Below, piece after piece: positions 25,280 through 34,341 of a stretch of 38,780 bases of DNA. Each line of letters begins with the position of its first letter. The first letter of the stretch is position 1. Origin of the DNA: Armatimonadota bacterium (GTDB lineage Bacteria; Armatimonadota; Zipacnadia; Zipacnadales; FEN-943); assembly GCA_003170595.1 (NCBI GenBank), contig PMZA01000079.1, positions 1 to 38,780 of the forward strand, read 5' to 3'. A program made the position numbers and the translations under genes. A model generated the notes under the pieces. That model saw nothing but the letters and a program-made list of their open reading frames with translations. It was not told the DNA's origin and made no database searches.

Positions 25280-28267
25280 CTACTTCGGCACCACGTACAG
25301 CCATCGCTCGGACGCGCCTGCGCCGATGTCGACGACGAGCGCCTTGACCTCACGTCGCGAGGAGACGACCTCCCCCCGGCTTCCCGCGGTCGATCCCTCC
25401 GCCACAACCTCCACCGACTCCGGCAGGCCCTTTGCCGGGAAGCGCACCGTGCCCGTTCCGTGCACGCGCAGCAGCATGACCCCGCCATGCGCAACACCGC
25501 GCTGCGCCGGGATGGGCGCCCACATCACCAGCGGCATGTTCTGGTCAGCGTATACCGTCGTCTTGCCGTCCAACGTGATCTGCCTGGAGTCCATCCCGCA
25601 GAAGGCCGTGAGCCCCCCATCGGCGGCCTCCCGGAAGGCCAGCGCCTGCGTCCCGTCGAAGGTCACCGTGTGCCCGTTCACCTTGTAGTCGGCTAGGTGC
25701 AGGTCCATGCTCGGCGGCGGGCAGCGTTTGATGTATGCGGCATCCTCGGCGGCGTTGCGCCCGAAGCCACCACTCCAGTCCTCCTCGACGCTCTTGAGGT
25801 GGTTGCAGATCGTGACCGCTCCGTTCGGGAACCGGCACGCCAGAAGCCCCGTCGTCCGCGAAAGAGCCTCGGTGTTGTCGTTGGCGCCCGCGAACTTGCC
25901 CGTCGCCGGGTACGCCCCCAGGGCAGCCAAGACCTCGAACCAGCTGCGCGTCTCATACCCGAGGCTGGCCGACTGATCGTCCCGCGGACGGTATCCCAGG
26001 AACGCGGCAGTCCCGCCCCCGGGCAGCTTCCTCAGCGTGCCGACGACCTGCCCCTTGACCCGCGCCACCGCCTCCACGCCCGCCCGCGGTCGCACGTGGT
26101 ACACCCGGTCGACCAGGAAGTCGGTCAGGATCGTCTGCGCGTTGACGCCCGCCAGCGAACCCTCGAAAGTCACCGTCTGACCCGGCGCGCGAGTGCCCAT
26201 GTCTTGCCCCGGCGCATAGTCCACACCGAACAGCTCCTCCCACGCGGCAAGGGTCTTCTCCCCGGCGTCGTTGAGCACGGGAGGCGGGCCGGACCACACC
26301 ACCTTCCCGCCCTCCTCGGTCAGCTGCCGCATCATCCCCAGCAGCTTCGCCGATGGGAAGGGCTCAAAGGTCGCCACGAGTGTCGTGAACCGCCGCCCCG
26401 CCATCTCTATGCCGCCGTTCACGACCTTGCCCAGCTCGACCAGCTTTTGCGGCGTGATGAGGTTGGCGTACGCGTACTGGTTCATCCAACTGCCGAAGCG
26501 CTCCTCGACGGCCACCAGGTCGAGCGGGTAGAGCATCAGCACGTCGACGTCGCGATGCTGATTGTCTTGCACGGCCCCGAGGATCCCGCCCGTGGTCCCG
26601 AAGGTGGCCTCCACCAGCCATCGACGCGTGGCGATCGCGTCCGGCATGCCCCAGTGGGCGGCGTATGAGTACGGCACCTCGTTGATGATGCCGGTCGAGC
26701 ACGCCAAGGTCGGGCCCGTGTAGTCCCGATCCAGCCAGCCGCCCTCGGCATGATCGTTGCCGTTGCCAGTGAGGAAGTCGCCCCACTGAAAGTAGTCCGA
26801 GCACGCCGCCGCCGACTGGTGCACGGTGTTCGACCACTGGAAGTCCGGGGTGTACTCATACTTGTGGCGGTTCGAGTTGTCCTGTCCCACGTCCCACGCG
26901 TCGCAGGTCGGGCTCTCGGCCCAGGTCGCGTGGGCCCGCGACTCCAGCTTGTGCCCCATCCGCTCCTCGGCGTGGTGCTTCGCTTTGGTGAACAGGTCCA
27001 CCACTTCGTTCTGCAGGAACTGGTAGTAGTGAGCCCGGAAGAGTGCCGTCGCCTGGATCGCCTCGGGGCTCGCGCCGAAGACGTGCATCGCGCCGTCCCT
27101 GGCGCTCAGGTCGTTTATGAAGTCCTCCTGCCCATAGGCGAAGTAGACCATGTACTTCGCGAAGTCCTTGTACTCGGCGCCGTAGCGGTCGGCGAACTTC
27201 CTGGCCAGGCCATCACTCACGTACCGCAGCGCGAACTCGCCGTTGTCGTGGTGGGAGTAGTACCCCCAGTCCTGCTGGATGTGCATCTCGTCGGCATAGA
27301 GGCCGTTGAGCTTCACGCCGGCGTCCGCGTACTTGTCCACCAGCGCGGTCAGGAACGGCAGGGCCTTGTCGCTGAAGTAATCCATCTCCGGCGTGCGGTA
27401 CATCTGCACGACCAAGACGCGGTCGAGATTGCCAAGGTCGGCGCGGCCCGTCCCATGCACCTCGACGCGGCGGGCGATGTAGTCGCCCAGGTGCAGCACC
27501 GACCCCTCCCACGGAGTCACCGTCGCCGTGTCCGTGATCTCCACGATCGCCTTCGGGTCCACTACACGGTAGGGAGTGCCGCCGATGCGGTCCTCGTGAA
27601 AGGCGAAGACGCGCACTCCCGCATCCGCGATCGTCACCGGCCCCTTGTTATTGCACCACTGCTGCTGCTGCCAGAGCTGCACGCTGAACCTGCCGGTCTT
27701 GGGATCGCGCAGACCCTCGCGGTAGTGCATCCACGTCCCCGACTCGCCCGTCGCCGCCCGGAAGGCCGGACCGATCTCGAGCGGGCTGAGCAAGCTCAGC
27801 TCCAGACCCAGCCCATACCCCGCCGCGAACTTGCTGATGGCCGCCATCTTCCGCACGTACTCATCCATGTCGGGCGTCAGCCGCCGTGGCGCATCCTGGC
27901 CCGGACGGTACTGCTTGAAGAAATGGTCGAAGGCCACGATCAGAGTCCGCTGGCCGGCGGCCTTGGCGCGTTCGCACACCTGGCGCAGGCTGCCCTCCTG
28001 CTTGTCGAAGGTCATGCTCAGGTTGAGGACCTTGTCTGGGTCGGACAGCATGTCCAGCTCCTGGTCGCTGACCAGGATGATGGCGGCGCGGCCGATCTCG
28101 AAGGCCCACGGCCCGGGGTAAGAAACCAGTTGTCCCTGGTACAGGTTCTCCGGCACTTGCGGGGTCATCTTGCCCTCCTGTGCGAGGCAAAGGTTCAGTA
28201 GGCCCAGAGCGAGGATGCACGTCAGGCCCGCCAGCAGATTCCGACAAGTCCCTTCTCCGTGGCGCAC
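25280..28267 (-). CDS. Large secreted hydrolase-like protein with TIM-barrel and amidotransferase-like domains
   Basis: A 995-residue protein. The start is GTG at 28267, supported by GGAGGG 7 bases upstream and a signal peptide (MRHGEGTCRNLLAGLTCILA, then LGLLNLCLAQ). The first half is barrel-like: LIVAFDHFFKQYRPG, KFAAGYGLGLELSLLSP, KLNGLYADEMHIQQDWGYYS, RAHATWAESPTCDAWDVGQD. The middle has a Rossmann-like segment (RFTTLVATFEPFPSAKLLGM, EEGGKVVWSGPPPVL) like the trimerisation domain of GH42-type enzymes. The last 250 residues are beta-rich and include a possible carbohydrate-binding fold. It resembles the GH42-like proteins nearby in layout but not in sequence. I cannot name a GH family. ADEMH and AESPTCDAW are the best acidic candidates for catalysis. 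It is convergent with the mannosidase gene (85-base gap). Confidence 0.8.
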   Translation of the reverse strand: MRHGEGTCRNLLAGLTCILALGLLNLCLAQEGKMTPQVPENLYQGQLVSYPGPWAFEIGRAAIILVSDQELDMLSDPDKVLNLSMTFDKQEGSLRQVCERAKAAGQRTLIVAFDHFFKQYRPGQDAPRRLTPDMDEYVRKMAAISKFAAGYGLGLELSLLSPLEIGPAFRAATGESGTWMHYREGLRDPKTGRFSVQLWQQQQWCNNKGPVTIADAGVRVFAFHEDRIGGTPYRVVDPKAIVEITDTATVTPWEGSVLHLGDYIARRVEVHGTGRADLGNLDRVLVVQMYRTPEMDYFSDKALPFLTALVDKYADAGVKLNGLYADEMHIQQDWGYYSHHDNGEFALRYVSDGLARKFADRYGAEYKDFAKYMVYFAYGQEDFINDLSARDGAMHVFGASPEAIQATALFRAHYYQFLQNEVVDLFTKAKHHAEERMGHKLESRAHATWAESPTCDAWDVGQDNSNRHKYEYTPDFQWSNTVHQSAAACSDYFQWGDFLTGNGNDHAEGGWLDRDYTGPTLACSTGIINEVPYSYAAHWGMPDAIATRRWLVEATFGTTGGILGAVQDNQHRDVDVLMLYPLDLVAVEERFGSWMNQYAYANLITPQKLVELGKVVNGGIEMAGRRFTTLVATFEPFPSAKLLGMMRQLTEEGGKVVWSGPPPVLNDAGEKTLAAWEELFGVDYAPGQDMGTRAPGQTVTFEGSLAGVNAQTILTDFLVDRVYHVRPRAGVEAVARVKGQVVGTLRKLPGGGTAAFLGYRPRDDQSASLGYETRSWFEVLAALGAYPATGKFAGANDNTEALSRTTGLLACRFPNGAVTICNHLKSVEEDWSGGFGRNAAEDAAYIKRCPPPSMDLHLADYKVNGHTVTFDGTQALAFREAADGGLTAFCGMDSRQITLDGKTTVYADQNMPLVMWAPIPAQRGVAHGGVMLLRVHGTGTVRFPAKGLPESVEVVAEGSTAGSRGEVVSSRREVKALVVDIGAGASERWLYVVPK

Positions 28268-28635
28268 GTGACAGCCCTCCAGTTCGCTTCGGCGATGCTC
28301 ACGTGGTTTCGCACCCCCGCTGCCGTAACCTGCGTCTCAGTTGGTTGGCGCAAGAGGCGGCCTTCCCGGACCAGGCCTGCCCAAGGACTTCCCCTGTAAC
28401 GCTCGTGCGGCCCGGGGCCACTAGTCCCCAATCACAAAGACCTCAGATGGACCAGCTTCCGGAGTTCAGACCACCTTCGGTGTGCCCCCTGTAGCGCGAC
28501 GGCCCGGCGGTCGCCCTACTTCAGTCCAGGACGCGCCACGGCCTCCCTGATCCATGCCCGCACGGTCTTCCCCGCGAGCAGGTATCCCCGGCCCGACGGG
28601 GCAACTACCCGCATCCGTCGCAGGGAGGCGCACAC
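28268..28635. other. Divergent intergenic region between two large secreted hydrolase-like genes
   Basis: 368 bases holding the ribosome binding sites and presumably the promoters of both flanking genes. On the minus strand a frame ends at 28516 with GRGYLLAGKTVRAWIREAVA then RPGLK, which may be the tail of a lost gene. I could not identify it. No RNA gene or repeat seen. Confidence 0.4.
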
Positions 28636-31203
28636 ATGTACAGGATGATACCTCTGTTCCTCGCGCTGGCTTGGGCCGCCACGGCCACGGCCGCCACGGC
28701 CACGGCCGCCATCACGGTCCGGGTGCAGAACACTCCCGGCGGGCCGCAGATACAGCTCAACGGCAAGGCGATCCCGCCGCGCTTCTTCTTCGGCTCGATG
28801 AACAGCGGCACAATGAGGGCCAAGCCCGAGTGGCAGGATGTCTCCTTCGACTTCCGTCCGGGCCTCGCTGTGGATAAGACCGGCACGTTGCACTTCCGCT
28901 TCTCGCAGATACCGGGCGAGGTATGGCTGGCGGATGTGCGCATACGGGATGCCCAGACGGGCGAGGACGTCCTGCCAGTTGGCAGCTTCGCCACCCCCGA
29001 GGGCCTCACCCAGAACTGGAGCACCTGGCCCATCGCCGAGGCGAACACCGTGGGCAAGTGGGAGGTGGCCGACGGGATGCTGCATGTGGTGCTCACCGAC
29101 CCGCCCGGCGGGGGCAACTGGCCCGACTTCCACTTCCACACCATCGCCCCCCTGAGCTTCGCCGCCGACCATACCTACCGCTGCACCTTCCGCGTCCGGG
29201 CCACGCCCGAGCAGGACCTGCGACCTGCCGTGTACAACGTCACGGGCGGCGCTTGGAGCCACATCGGCGGGCCGCCGGGGTCGTTCCTATCGCAGATCGC
29301 CCTGGCCCGCGACGCCGGCGTGAATCTGGTCTCCTTTGGTGCGCCGGCCTGCTGGAACCCGTCCGATCAGCCGCAGAACTGGGAGGCCTTGGACGACCTC
29401 TGCCGCCAGATCATCGAGGTCAACCCGAAGGTACTGCTCGTGCCGCGAGTCGGCGCCGATGCGCCAGACTGGTGGCTGAAGCAGCACCCGGAAGCCACCA
29501 TGGTGTTCGACGGCGACAAGGTCGGCGACCATGCCTCGGTGTCGGATCGCACCTACCGCGCCGACACCTGTGCCCACCTCCAGAAGCTCTGTCAGCACCT
29601 CACCGAGACCTTCCCCGACAACTTCGCGGGCGTTCATCCCTCCGGCCAGCATACCGGCGAGTGGTTCTACGAGCGTTCGTGGACCAGCCAGTTGAGCGGG
29701 TATGACCCGGCGACGCTGGCGGCCTTCCGTGCATGGCTCAAGGCCAAGGGTGATCCGCAGGCCGACACCGCTACCGTGCCCACCGCCGACGAGCGTCGCG
29801 CGCATCCCAACGGCTTCCTGCGGGATCCCGCCAGGGAAGGGCGTCTCATCGATTTCGTGCGCTTCCAGCAGCAGGAGATGGCGACCTTCGTGACCGAGAT
29901 GGCGGCGGCGTGCCGCAAGGGTTCCGGCGGGAGCAAGCTGGTCGTCTTCTTCTATGGCTACCTGTTCGAGTTCCCGCCGCTGCAGACCGGCGCGCCGACC
30001 AGCGGCCACTACGCGCTGTCCACGGTGCTCAAGAGCAAGGACATCGACATCCTGTGTTCGCCGATCTCCTACTATGACCGCGAGTGGCTTGGGACCGCGC
30101 CCTGCATGACTGCGGCCGAGAGCGTGAAGCAGGCAGGCATCCTGTGGCTCAGTGAGGACGACTCACGCACCTTCCTCGACCCGCGCAAGCAGGAGCATGT
30201 GCAGGAGGGCGGACTGGTGGACCTGCTGCAGACGCAGCAGGTGATGCTGCGGAACACTGCCCAGGAAGCCTTGAGGGGCTTCGGGTGCTGGTGGATGGAC
30301 CTGCCTGCCCAGGGCTGGTTCAACGATGCCCGCATCTGGGAGGAGATGGTGCGCCTGCATCCGGTGGACGAGGCGATGGCCAAGCGCACCAGACCCTTCA
30401 CGCCCGACGTCGCGGCGATTGTCGACGAGGACAGCATGTGCCACCTGCCGGGCGGTTCGGCCGCGTTTGCCCAGCCGCTGATCTACGAGGCGAGGGCGTC
30501 GCTCGGACGGTCGGGGGCGCCCTACGGGCAGTACCTGCTGGACGACGTCGTGGCCCGGAAGGTCCCTGCGAAGCTGCAGTTCTATCTGGCCGCCTGGGCA
30601 CTGACGCCGGAAGAGCGCGCCCAGCTCAAGGCGAGCCGCACCCCGCACACGACGCGGGTGTGGTGTTACGCGCCAGGCTACGTGTACCCCGACCGTCTCG
30701 CCGCCTCCGGCATAAGAGAGGTCACGGGGTTCCAGGCAAAGCCGGTTTTGCTGCCCACCGCCGCGGTCACGCCGACCAGGGTCGGAGCCGCGGCGGGTCT
30801 GACCTCTAACAGCTGGGGGCCGTCGGAGCCGATCCAGCCGCTCTTCACGGTGACCGCCACGCCGCAGGAAACCTGGGCGACCTACGAGGACGGCTCACCT
30901 GCGGTGGTGGTGCGGCGGACCGGAGATGCCACGGATGTCTTCCTCGGCGTGCCGGCGCTGACGCCTGAGTTGGTCCGGGCGCTGGCGAAGGTCGCCGGCG
31001 TGCACGTCTTCACTGAGGACAACTCGGCGGTATGGGCCACGGACAGCTATGTCGCCATCCAGGCCCACAAAGCGGGGCCGGTGCTCATCAACATCGGCAA
31101 GCCAGACGTGGTCACGGATGCACTGTCCGGCAAGCCGCTGGGCCACGGGCCCAGGCTGAGCCTGGACTTCGCCCAGGGCGAGACCAAGGTGCTCAAGTAC
31201 TGA
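28636..31203 (+). CDS. Secreted GH42-like (beta-galactosidase-type) hydrolase
   Basis: An 855-residue protein. GGGAGG lies 7 bases before the ATG at 28636. The signal peptide (MYRMIPLFLALAWA) is lengthened by a duplicated Ala-Thr stretch. A beta-sandwich with QNTPGGPQIQLNGKAIPPRF (about 30-180) precedes a TIM barrel (about 200-560). Visible motifs are GVHPSGQHTGEWFY (Glu342, acid/base position), ILCSPISYYDREW, and GILWLSEDDSRTF (Glu507, nucleophile region). The last is characteristic of beta-galactosidase-like enzymes in PVC and Armatimonadota genomes. An amidotransferase-like domain (about 590-720) and a beta C-terminus follow (VLINIGKPDVVTDALSGKPL). The general family is good; substrate is inferred. 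It is divergent from the 25280-28267 gene, which has a comparable layout, and convergent with the dehydrogenase gene (65-base gap). Confidence 0.85.
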   Translation: MYRMIPLFLALAWAATATAATATAAITVRVQNTPGGPQIQLNGKAIPPRFFFGSMNSGTMRAKPEWQDVSFDFRPGLAVDKTGTLHFRFSQIPGEVWLADVRIRDAQTGEDVLPVGSFATPEGLTQNWSTWPIAEANTVGKWEVADGMLHVVLTDPPGGGNWPDFHFHTIAPLSFAADHTYRCTFRVRATPEQDLRPAVYNVTGGAWSHIGGPPGSFLSQIALARDAGVNLVSFGAPACWNPSDQPQNWEALDDLCRQIIEVNPKVLLVPRVGADAPDWWLKQHPEATMVFDGDKVGDHASVSDRTYRADTCAHLQKLCQHLTETFPDNFAGVHPSGQHTGEWFYERSWTSQLSGYDPATLAAFRAWLKAKGDPQADTATVPTADERRAHPNGFLRDPAREGRLIDFVRFQQQEMATFVTEMAAACRKGSGGSKLVVFFYGYLFEFPPLQTGAPTSGHYALSTVLKSKDIDILCSPISYYDREWLGTAPCMTAAESVKQAGILWLSEDDSRTFLDPRKQEHVQEGGLVDLLQTQQVMLRNTAQEALRGFGCWWMDLPAQGWFNDARIWEEMVRLHPVDEAMAKRTRPFTPDVAAIVDEDSMCHLPGGSAAFAQPLIYEARASLGRSGAPYGQYLLDDVVARKVPAKLQFYLAAWALTPEERAQLKASRTPHTTRVWCYAPGYVYPDRLAASGIREVTGFQAKPVLLPTAAVTPTRVGAAAGLTSNSWGPSEPIQPLFTVTATPQETWATYEDGSPAVVVRRTGDATDVFLGVPALTPELVRALAKVAGVHVFTEDNSAVWATDSYVAIQAHKAGPVLINIGKPDVVTDALSGKPLGHGPRLSLDFAQGETKVLKY
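28678..28707 (+). repeat. 15-base perfect tandem duplication in a signal-peptide region
   Basis: gccacggccacggcc occurs twice in direct succession. The unit is itself made of gccacg steps. In frame it codes for Ala-Thr-Ala-Thr-Ala twice, just after the hydrophobic core of the signal peptide of the gene at 28636. It is a candidate slippage site; a change of one unit keeps the frame. Confidence 0.8.
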
Positions 31204-31268
31204 GGCCAACGATAGCTCGGTACCACTACTGGGAGCAGGCCAGTTTCGAAGGGCGGCCGACGCGAGCC

Positions 31269-32261
31269 TCAGTACTGCACGAAGAGCACCTTGCCGCATT
31301 TCTGCTGGGCCATGAGGTCGTAGCCCTTCTGCGCCTCCTCGAGGGGGAAGCGATGGGTGACGACCTTCCGAGGCTTGAGGCCGCGGTTGCACAGCTCCAC
31401 CATGCCGGCGAACTCGCTCAGGCGGAAGTACCAGGCGCCGTAGACGTTGAGTTCCTTGTGGATCAGGTCGCGGCTGGGGTTGAAGGAAGCCTGGTCCTGC
31501 TCGCCCACGATACCCACCTTACCGCCTTTGCGCGCCGCCTCGAACGCTGCCGCAACGGCCGCCGGTTTCCCGGTGCACTCCAGGCAGGTGTCGGGCCCTG
31601 CCCCGCCGGTGAGCTTGCGCAGCCTGTCGATGGTTGTCTTTTTGCCCGCCTCGACAGTCTTCCAGGCGCCCAGCTTTTCGGCGAGAGCGAGGCGGTAGGG
31701 GCTCATGTCCACGCCGATGACGCGTGCGCCCAGGAAGCTCCACAACGCCACCACCCCCAGGCCCACGGGCCCGCAGCCGAAGACCGCCACGGTGTCGTGA
31801 GCCTGCACGCCCACGCGCTGAGTGAGGTGATAGGCCACGCCCATCGCATCGCCGGCAACCAGCACGCCGGTGTCCCAGTCCATGCCGTCGGGGATCCTGA
31901 GGCAGTAGCGGGCCGACAGCGCGATGCGCTCGGCATGCGCGGCCCCGCTGGGCAGGAAATCCGGGCAGAAGATCTCGTTGCCGGCCTCGCACTGGACACA
32001 CCTGCCACAGCCCACGATCACGTGCGCCCCAACGCGGTCGCCCACCTGGAACTCGGGGTGGCCGTTGGGGTCCACGACCTCCCCGGCGAACTCGTGCCCG
32101 GGGTTGCCCGGCAGGCCGTTGGGGCTGTAGAAGGCCCCCATCTCACTACCGCATAGCGCCGAGACCTTGATGTTGATGACCACCTGATCTTGCGTAGGCT
32201 TTGGCTCCGGCACGTCGATGACTTCGATCTTCGAGTTGCCCACAAATCGCAGCGACTTCAC
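31269..32261 (-). CDS. Zinc-dependent alcohol/polyol dehydrogenase (MDR family)
   Basis: A 330-residue cytoplasmic enzyme likely to oxidise a sugar alcohol or related secondary alcohol with NAD(P). The start is GTG at 32261, chosen because GGGAGG lies 6 bases upstream and MKSLRFVGNSKIEVIDVPEP is the usual family start; the frame runs open to 32417. Catalytic zinc ligands are C37 and H56-E57 (GHEFAGE). The structural zinc is held by C85, C88, C91 and C99 (GCGRCVQCEAGNEIFC). The cofactor site is FGCGPVGLGVVAL. Length matches the family. It is divergent from the sugar isomerase-like gene (148 bases), which suggests both act on the same small carbohydrate. Exact substrate unknown; threonine/sorbitol-dehydrogenase-like relatives are typical. 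Confidence 0.92.
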   Translation of the reverse strand: MKSLRFVGNSKIEVIDVPEPKPTQDQVVINIKVSALCGSEMGAFYSPNGLPGNPGHEFAGEVVDPNGHPEFQVGDRVGAHVIVGCGRCVQCEAGNEIFCPDFLPSGAAHAERIALSARYCLRIPDGMDWDTGVLVAGDAMGVAYHLTQRVGVQAHDTVAVFGCGPVGLGVVALWSFLGARVIGVDMSPYRLALAEKLGAWKTVEAGKKTTIDRLRKLTGGAGPDTCLECTGKPAAVAAAFEAARKGGKVGIVGEQDQASFNPSRDLIHKELNVYGAWYFRLSEFAGMVELCNRGLKPRKVVTHRFPLEEAQKGYDLMAQQKCGKVLFVQY

Positions 32262-32409
32262 AAGCGGCCTCCCTCTTGCGCAGAACTTCCCAGGCGCTTG
32301 TAGGTTAGCCTCACAGCCAAGCAGTCCTCCCCGGCGAGCAGGACGGTCGTGCTGCACGGGGAAGATGGCTACCCGGCCGCGAACCCTTGCGGAGAGAGGA
32401 AGCCACGGA

Positions 32410-33171
32410 ATGAGCAAACTGGGTCTGCAGTTGCTTGCCTACGGACAGCGACAGCGTGAGGATCTCCCCGGCGTCCTGGCGGAGGTGAAGGAGGTCGGCT
32501 TCGACGGGGCGGAGGCCGGGGGCGACGGGCACGGTCTGCTGCCGGCGGAGGTCCTTCTTCCGGCCTTTCGTGACGCAGGCTTGGCTCTCACGGGCGTCCA
32601 CGTCGGCTATGCAGACTGCGCCGACGAGGCACGACTCACGGATCACATCGCCTTCCTCAGGCAGGCCGGCTCGCGCTTCCTGATCTGCTCGGGGGTAGGC
32701 GACAGCGGCTCCCTCGCCGGGTACGAGGCCGCGGCCGAGACCTTCAACACCGTCGGCCAAAGGTGCCTCGACGCCGGGCTGACCTTCTGCTACCACAACC
32801 ACGCCTGGGAGTTCCAGCCGCTCGAGGGCGGCAGGCAGGGCATCCAAACGCTCCTCGAGCGGACTTGCCCGACGGTCGTCAAGCTCGCCATCGACGTCTT
32901 CTGGCTACACATCAGTGGCGTCAACCCGGCCGAGTTCCTTGCCAGGTACGCCGACCGCGCCGGCTACTACCACTTCAAGGACGGCGCCAAGACGCCCGAC
33001 GGCCAGAGCTTCATCGAGTTGGGTCAAGGCGAGGTTGACCTTATCGGAGCCAGGGACGAGGCCCTCCGGCACCTGCTGGACTGGATCATCTGCGAACAGG
33101 ACCACAGCGAACTGGAGCCGAAGGCCTCGATCGGGCAGAGCTTCGAATACCTGAAGCAGATCGGTCTCTAG
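32410..33171 (+). CDS. Sugar phosphate isomerase/epimerase (xylose-isomerase-like TIM barrel)
   Basis: A 253-residue cytoplasmic enzyme of the AP-endonuclease-2/xylose-isomerase-like superfamily. The start is ATG at 32410 (MSKLGLQLLAYGQRQREDLP), with AGAGAGGAAG upstream; the frame is open to 32218 but that part is not protein-like. Superfamily motifs in order: EVGFDGAEAGGDG, FCYHNHAWEFQ, VVKLAIDVFWLHISGVNP and YYHFKDGAK, which supply the metal-binding Glu/His/Asp set. Such enzymes interconvert ketose or inosose-type sugars, often beside Gfo/Idh/MocA oxidoreductases and MDR dehydrogenases, as here. Specific reaction unknown. It ends 51 bases from the convergent ornithine cyclodeaminase-like gene. 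Confidence 0.9.
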   Translation: MSKLGLQLLAYGQRQREDLPGVLAEVKEVGFDGAEAGGDGHGLLPAEVLLPAFRDAGLALTGVHVGYADCADEARLTDHIAFLRQAGSRFLICSGVGDSGSLAGYEAAAETFNTVGQRCLDAGLTFCYHNHAWEFQPLEGGRQGIQTLLERTCPTVVKLAIDVFWLHISGVNPAEFLARYADRAGYYHFKDGAKTPDGQSFIELGQGEVDLIGARDEALRHLLDWIICEQDHSELEPKASIGQSFEYLKQIGL

Positions 33172-33222
33172 GAAGTTGTGCGCCGGGCCGGGCCTTCGAT
33201 CTTCCCCCTTCCACCCGCGTCG

Positions 33223-34188
33223 TCAGAGGGGCAGACAGACGCCCGCGTCCAGCGCCACGGCTCGCTGATAGACCAGGTGCGCGGTCACCACGTCCTGGAC
33301 CGGGAGGCCCCCCATCATCGTCAAGGCTCGTTCCTCGGGGCGTTCGCGGCCGGGGCGCTCGCCCAGGATGATCTCGCCCAGTTCGGCATAGGGCTTCGGG
33401 ATGTCCTTCAGTCGCTCGCTGGACCGGAAGGCGTCGTACTTGCCGTAGTCATCCACCACCAGCTTATCCACCTTCGCCGCCAGGTCCGCTTCCCAGGCCC
33501 CCCACAGGTCAACCGGGGTAGCAAGGGCGCCCTCTTTGAGCCATTCGGCCTTCAGGAAGGGTGTGGCCCCGGTCGAGGTCGCTGTGACCACGACGTCCGC
33601 ATCTACAACTGCCGTCCGGGCTTCGGAGGTGGGCGTTACGGTCACCCCATACTGCTCCTGGGCCTCGCGTGCGAACATCACGGCGGCCTCGGCGACAACG
33701 TCGTAGCAGCGCACCTCGGCCAGGCCCGGGTAGCAGGTGAGCATCGACTGCAGGTTGCTGCGTCCCTCCACGCCACAGCCAACGATGGCCCCCGTCGTCG
33801 CCCGTGCGGGCCCCAAGTACTTCATCGCCACCCCGTTCGCACCCGCGGTGCGCATCGCCGTGACCAGGGCCGCGTCCATGATGCATATGGGAAGGGTCGT
33901 CTCAGGGTCGTTGAGGATGACCAGGCCAGTGTGTAGGGGCTGGCCGGGCTGCCGTTCCGCCGTCCGTGTGCCGAGCCACTTGATGCCGACCGCGTCCACG
34001 CCCCCCACGTAAGCCGACAAAGACATCAGGCCGGCCTCGCCGGGGCGCGGGTTGACGAAGGCCTTCGCGGTCATCTGTGTCTGCCCCATGGCCTTGCGCC
34101 TGAACCCCTCTTCCACAGCCTCCATGACCTCGGCCATGCTGATCTGGAGTGCCTCCATGTCCTTCCTGCTCAGATATCGCAACTGCAT
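33223..34188 (-). CDS. Ornithine cyclodeaminase / mu-crystallin family protein
   Basis: A 321-residue cytoplasmic protein of the NAD(P)-dependent ornithine cyclodeaminase/mu-crystallin family, normal length. AGGGAG upstream supports ATG at 34188 (MQLRYLSRKDMEALQISMAE). Key features are GVDAVGIKWLG (K70, the conserved lysine), MDAALVTAMRTAGANGVAMK, the Rossmann segment AIVGCGVEGRSNLQ, and DADVVVTATSTGATPF. TPVDLWGAWEADL occupies the position of the catalytic Asp loop. Relatives deaminate ornithine, reduce ketimines or act as alanine/lysine dehydrogenases, so the substrate cannot be set. Its role in the sugar-linked neighbourhood is unclear; it may be monocistronic. Confidence 0.92.
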   Translation of the reverse strand: MQLRYLSRKDMEALQISMAEVMEAVEEGFRRKAMGQTQMTAKAFVNPRPGEAGLMSLSAYVGGVDAVGIKWLGTRTAERQPGQPLHTGLVILNDPETTLPICIMDAALVTAMRTAGANGVAMKYLGPARATTGAIVGCGVEGRSNLQSMLTCYPGLAEVRCYDVVAEAAVMFAREAQEQYGVTVTPTSEARTAVVDADVVVTATSTGATPFLKAEWLKEGALATPVDLWGAWEADLAAKVDKLVVDDYGKYDAFRSSERLKDIPKPYAELGEIILGERPGRERPEERALTMMGGLPVQDVVTAHLVYQRAVALDAGVCLPL

Positions 34189-34341
34189 ACAGCGTCATCT
34201 CCCTACTGCGCGGTGTTCCCCAGATGGAGTGCGCGTGAGAATCAGCGGAGCTTCGCCAAGTTGACCTTTGCCCCGGAAACAGATCCAAGCCGAAGGTCAG
34301 TATAGACCCGATCTGGTCCCAACCCAAAGGGGGTATGAAGC

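Noticed and set aside
26750-28201. 483-codon plus-strand frame
   Set aside because: Antisense to the 995-residue gene; no recognisable domain or ribosome binding site.
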